Assembly (NCBI RefSeq): GCF_029906345.1 | Contig: NZ_JARYGY010000001.1 | Coordinates: 222,851 to 286,850, forward strand | DNA: 64,000 nucleotides | Source of the DNA: Aquimarina mycalae | Lineage (GTDB): Bacteria > Bacteroidota > Bacteroidia > Flavobacteriales > Flavobacteriaceae | Direction: 5' to 3' | In this document: positions 62,103 through 64,000 of the stretch, piece after piece | Numbering within the stretch: the first letter of the stretch is position 1 | Layout of the letters: every line of letters begins with the position of its first letter | Notes under the pieces: model-generated | Seen by the model: the letters and a program-made list of their open reading frames with translations, nothing else | Told to the model about the DNA's origin: nothing | Databases searched by the model: none | Program-made: the position numbers and the translations under genes

Positions 62103-63401
62103 ATGCCTGATAATTTAGACGACATACAATTAAGAAGTGAAGAAGTTCAGGAAATCCTGACTCGTGTGCCGCATTGGATGATCCGATGGGGAAATCTATT
62201 AATATTAGTATTAGTACTATTATTACTATTTCTATCTTGGCTTATTAAATATCCAGATACTATTCCCGCACAAGCTATAGTAACCACAGAAACTCCTTTA
62301 CAAAAAGAGCAAGCAAACGTTAGTGAAAAAATCGAAGCTATTTTGGTTAAAGAAGGCGACACAGTTCCCGAAGGAACTCCTTTGGCTATCCTTAGAAATA
62401 CTGCGAATTATGAGGATGTGTTTATTCTTAAAAGAGTAATGGATACTATTACTATCAATAATAGATCTATCGATTTTCCTTTTGATAAAATGCCTCCAAT
62501 TCTAGCTTTGGGAGATATTCAAGCTGCATATGCAACCTTCGAAAATAATTACACTGAATATCGTCTTAATAAGCAGTATCAGCCGTTTAGTGGAGAAAGT
62601 TTAGCAAATCAAACATCCATACAAGAACTTCATAGAAGAAGAGAAGGTTTACGCAGACAAAAAAGACTTGCCAAAAGTGAATTGGATATCAAAAGAAAGG
62701 ATTATGAAAGGCAAAAAACAATGCTTGAAAAGGGAAACATATCTCAACAAGAATTTGAAAACAAACAAGCAGAGTTCTTACAAATAGAAAATAGATTTAA
62801 TGATTATGATGCTCAATTATCTCAGTCTACAGAAAATATAGTTACTGCCCAGAAAAATTCAAAAGGAACTAAGTATCAACAACAAAAAGAAGAGGTTAAC
62901 CTACGTACGAAGCTCATTCAATCATTTGATCAATTACGTAAAAATATCAGAGACTGGGAATTAAGATATTTATTGCAATCTGATATTACAGGACGCGTTT
63001 CCTTTACCAATTATCGTTTTGAAAACGAAAATGTTTCTCAAGGAGATATTGTTTTTGTAATAATACCTATCCAAGAATCTTCATCTTATGTTGCTAAAAT
63101 AAAGGCACCGACTCAGAATTCGGGAAAAATAAAATTAGGGCAAAAAGCTAATATAAAATTAGAAAACTTCCCTGATGACGAATTTGGTATGCTACAAGGA
63201 ACTGTGGATTACATTTCTATGCTGCCTGATAAAGATGGATTATATCTTATCGATGTAAAACTGCCTAAACAATTAATAACTACATATAAAAAGAAAATAC
63301 CTTTTAAACAGGAAATGAGAGGTTCTGTAGAGATTATAACAGAAGATCTAAGGCTTATCGAGCGCTTCTTTTATCAATTTAAGAGTTTAATGGATAAATA
63401 A
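62103..63401 (+). CDS. HlyD-family membrane fusion protein
   Basis: A 432-residue periplasmic adaptor for the C39 exporter. One membrane helix (about 28-50, LLILVLVLLLLFLSWL), then a lipoyl-like half (VSEKIEAILVKEGDTVPEGT), a long coiled-coil hairpin (about 165-290, with LHRRREGLRRQKRLAKSELD and KQAEFLQIENRFNDYDAQLS), the second lipoyl half (RYLLQSDITGRVSFTNYR) and a beta-barrel domain (PTQNSGKIKLGQKANIKLEN). It begins one base after the exporter stop; an outer-membrane TolC-like partner would complete the system but is not in the window. Confidence 0.9.
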   Translation: MPDNLDDIQLRSEEVQEILTRVPHWMIRWGNLLILVLVLLLLFLSWLIKYPDTIPAQAIVTTETPLQKEQANVSEKIEAILVKEGDTVPEGTPLAILRNTANYEDVFILKRVMDTITINNRSIDFPFDKMPPILALGDIQAAYATFENNYTEYRLNKQYQPFSGESLANQTSIQELHRRREGLRRQKRLAKSELDIKRKDYERQKTMLEKGNISQQEFENKQAEFLQIENRFNDYDAQLSQSTENIVTAQKNSKGTKYQQQKEEVNLRTKLIQSFDQLRKNIRDWELRYLLQSDITGRVSFTNYRFENENVSQGDIVFVIIPIQESSSYVAKIKAPTQNSGKIKLGQKANIKLENFPDDEFGMLQGTVDYISMLPDKDGLYLIDVKLPKQLITTYKKKIPFKQEMRGSVEIITEDLRLIERFFYQFKSLMDK

Positions 63402-63403
63402 TG

Positions 63404-64000
63404 TTATGCAGCCTTTGGCAATGAAACGGAAAAAACACTGCCTTTTCCTAATGTGCTTTCTACCTTTATATTACCCTGATTAAGTTCTATCAGTTCTTTG
63501 CATATTCTAAGACCAAGACCTGTACCTGTTTCGTTTTGAGTTCCATTGGTTGTAAATGTATCTTCAGCAAATAATTTATTGAGATTCGAAGGATCTATTC
63601 CAACTCCTGTATCTTCAAAACAAATCTCATAATGATCTTCTTTTTCTTTAGAAATTAAAGCTATTGAGTCTCCAGGTTTACAGAACTTTATAGCGTTTGC
63701 TATCAAATTCTGAGCAACGATCGCAACCATATCTCTATCCGCATATATTTTGGTCGTATCTAACTTATTAATTAACTGAATATTCTTTTGTGTTGCTTTA
63801 GAATTAAAAAAAGCAAACTTGGTCGTAATTACTTCTGTAACATCAAAACTAACTGGTTTTGCAGATAACTCCTTTAACTGAGATTTAGACCAGTTTAATA
63901 AGTTATTCAACAAAATAGAAGTTTGATGCGTTCTATTTGCTAATAATGGAATTATTTCCTGAAATTCTTCTGTGGAAATTTCATTTTCTTTCATCAAATT
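63404..64000 (-). CDS. Sensor histidine kinase, C-terminal part (truncated by window edge)
   Basis: The last 198 codons of a kinase; the reading frame is open to the right edge, so the start is outside the window. The HisKA second helix (TSILLNNLLNWSKSQL) lies at the visible beginning, followed by the HATPase domain with N-box NLIANAIKFC, G1 box DTGVGID and G2 box GTGLGLRICKELI. The phospho-acceptor His is just beyond the edge. It is convergent with the HlyD-like gene, two bases apart. Signal unknown. Confidence 0.85.
   Translation of the reverse strand, partial: NLMKENEISTEEFQEIIPLLANRTHQTSILLNNLLNWSKSQLKELSAKPVSFDVTEVITTKFAFFNSKATQKNIQLINKLDTTKIYADRDMVAIVAQNLIANAIKFCKPGDSIALISKEKEDHYEICFEDTGVGIDPSNLNKLFAEDTFTTNGTQNETGTGLGLRICKELIELNQGNIKVESTLGKGSVFSVSLPKAA

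Overview
The window is AT-rich DNA from a Bacteroidota bacterium, most likely a marine Flavobacteriaceae member (Aquimarina-like, by inference). Supporting signs are SusC/SusD pairs, type IX secretion (T9SS) C-terminal tails, CarboxypepD-regulatory-like proteins, few Shine-Dalgarno sequences, and -7 boxes of the form TAnnTTTG. No rRNA, tRNA, CRISPR array or intact insertion sequence was seen.

Layout. 1-5.4 kb: an M13 metallopeptidase cut by the window edge, an Xre/RES toxin-antitoxin pair, a membrane-anchored patatin and a small secreted protein. 5.5-10.4 kb: a compact molybdenum-cofactor operon (moeA, ModE-like, mobA, moaD, moaE, a moaC-moaB fusion, moaA). 10.5-17.3 kb: a hybrid histidine kinase, cell-envelope proteins, an S41 peptidase and small lipoproteins, including what looks like a decayed toxin end followed by an immunity-type lipoprotein. 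17.4-38.2 kb: a complete nitrate assimilation island. 38.2-41.6 kb: a small unknown gene, a BadF-type sugar kinase, gapA and pfkA. 41.9-59.7 kb: a maltodextrin/starch utilisation locus. 59.9-63.4 kb: a C39-peptidase ABC exporter with its HlyD partner. The window ends in a truncated histidine kinase.

The nitrate island is the most interesting part. It encodes a porin, an ABC importer (NrtA, NrtB and two ATPases), a NarK transporter, an assimilatory nitrate reductase fused to its own FAD/NAD reductase and [2Fe-2S] modules, a rubredoxin-tailed partner protein, and NirB/NirD. The molybdenum-cofactor operon nearby would supply the reductase cofactor. The island also carries a signalling set that looks like a NarX/NarL system broken into three proteins: a soluble exported protein with two NarX-type P-box repeats, a NarL-like response regulator, and a PAS/HisKA_3 kinase with almost no periplasmic part. 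A 16-bp palindrome, TAAGTAT-NN-ATACTTA, usually followed by RTTTTG, lies before nasA, narK, nrtA, nirB and the P-box gene, and as a perfect 26-bp palindrome between the regulator and porin genes. I infer a nitrate regulon controlled by the split system. Two paralogous proteins of unknown function (108 and 112 aa) and a DUF4202-like gene sit inside the same island.

The maltodextrin locus has two divergent arms around a LacI-type regulator. The plus arm encodes SusC, SusD, a SusE-like lipoprotein and a T9SS-secreted GH13 amylase. The minus arm encodes an MFS sugar transporter, beta-phosphoglucomutase, a GH65 phosphorylase and two further GH13 enzymes. Together they would capture starch, trim it, import maltose or maltodextrin, phosphorolyse it and feed glucose 6-phosphate to glycolysis, for which pfkA and gapA lie next door. 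Several start sites were moved from an upstream TTG to the first sensible ATG. All functions are read from motifs and family knowledge; no database search was possible.
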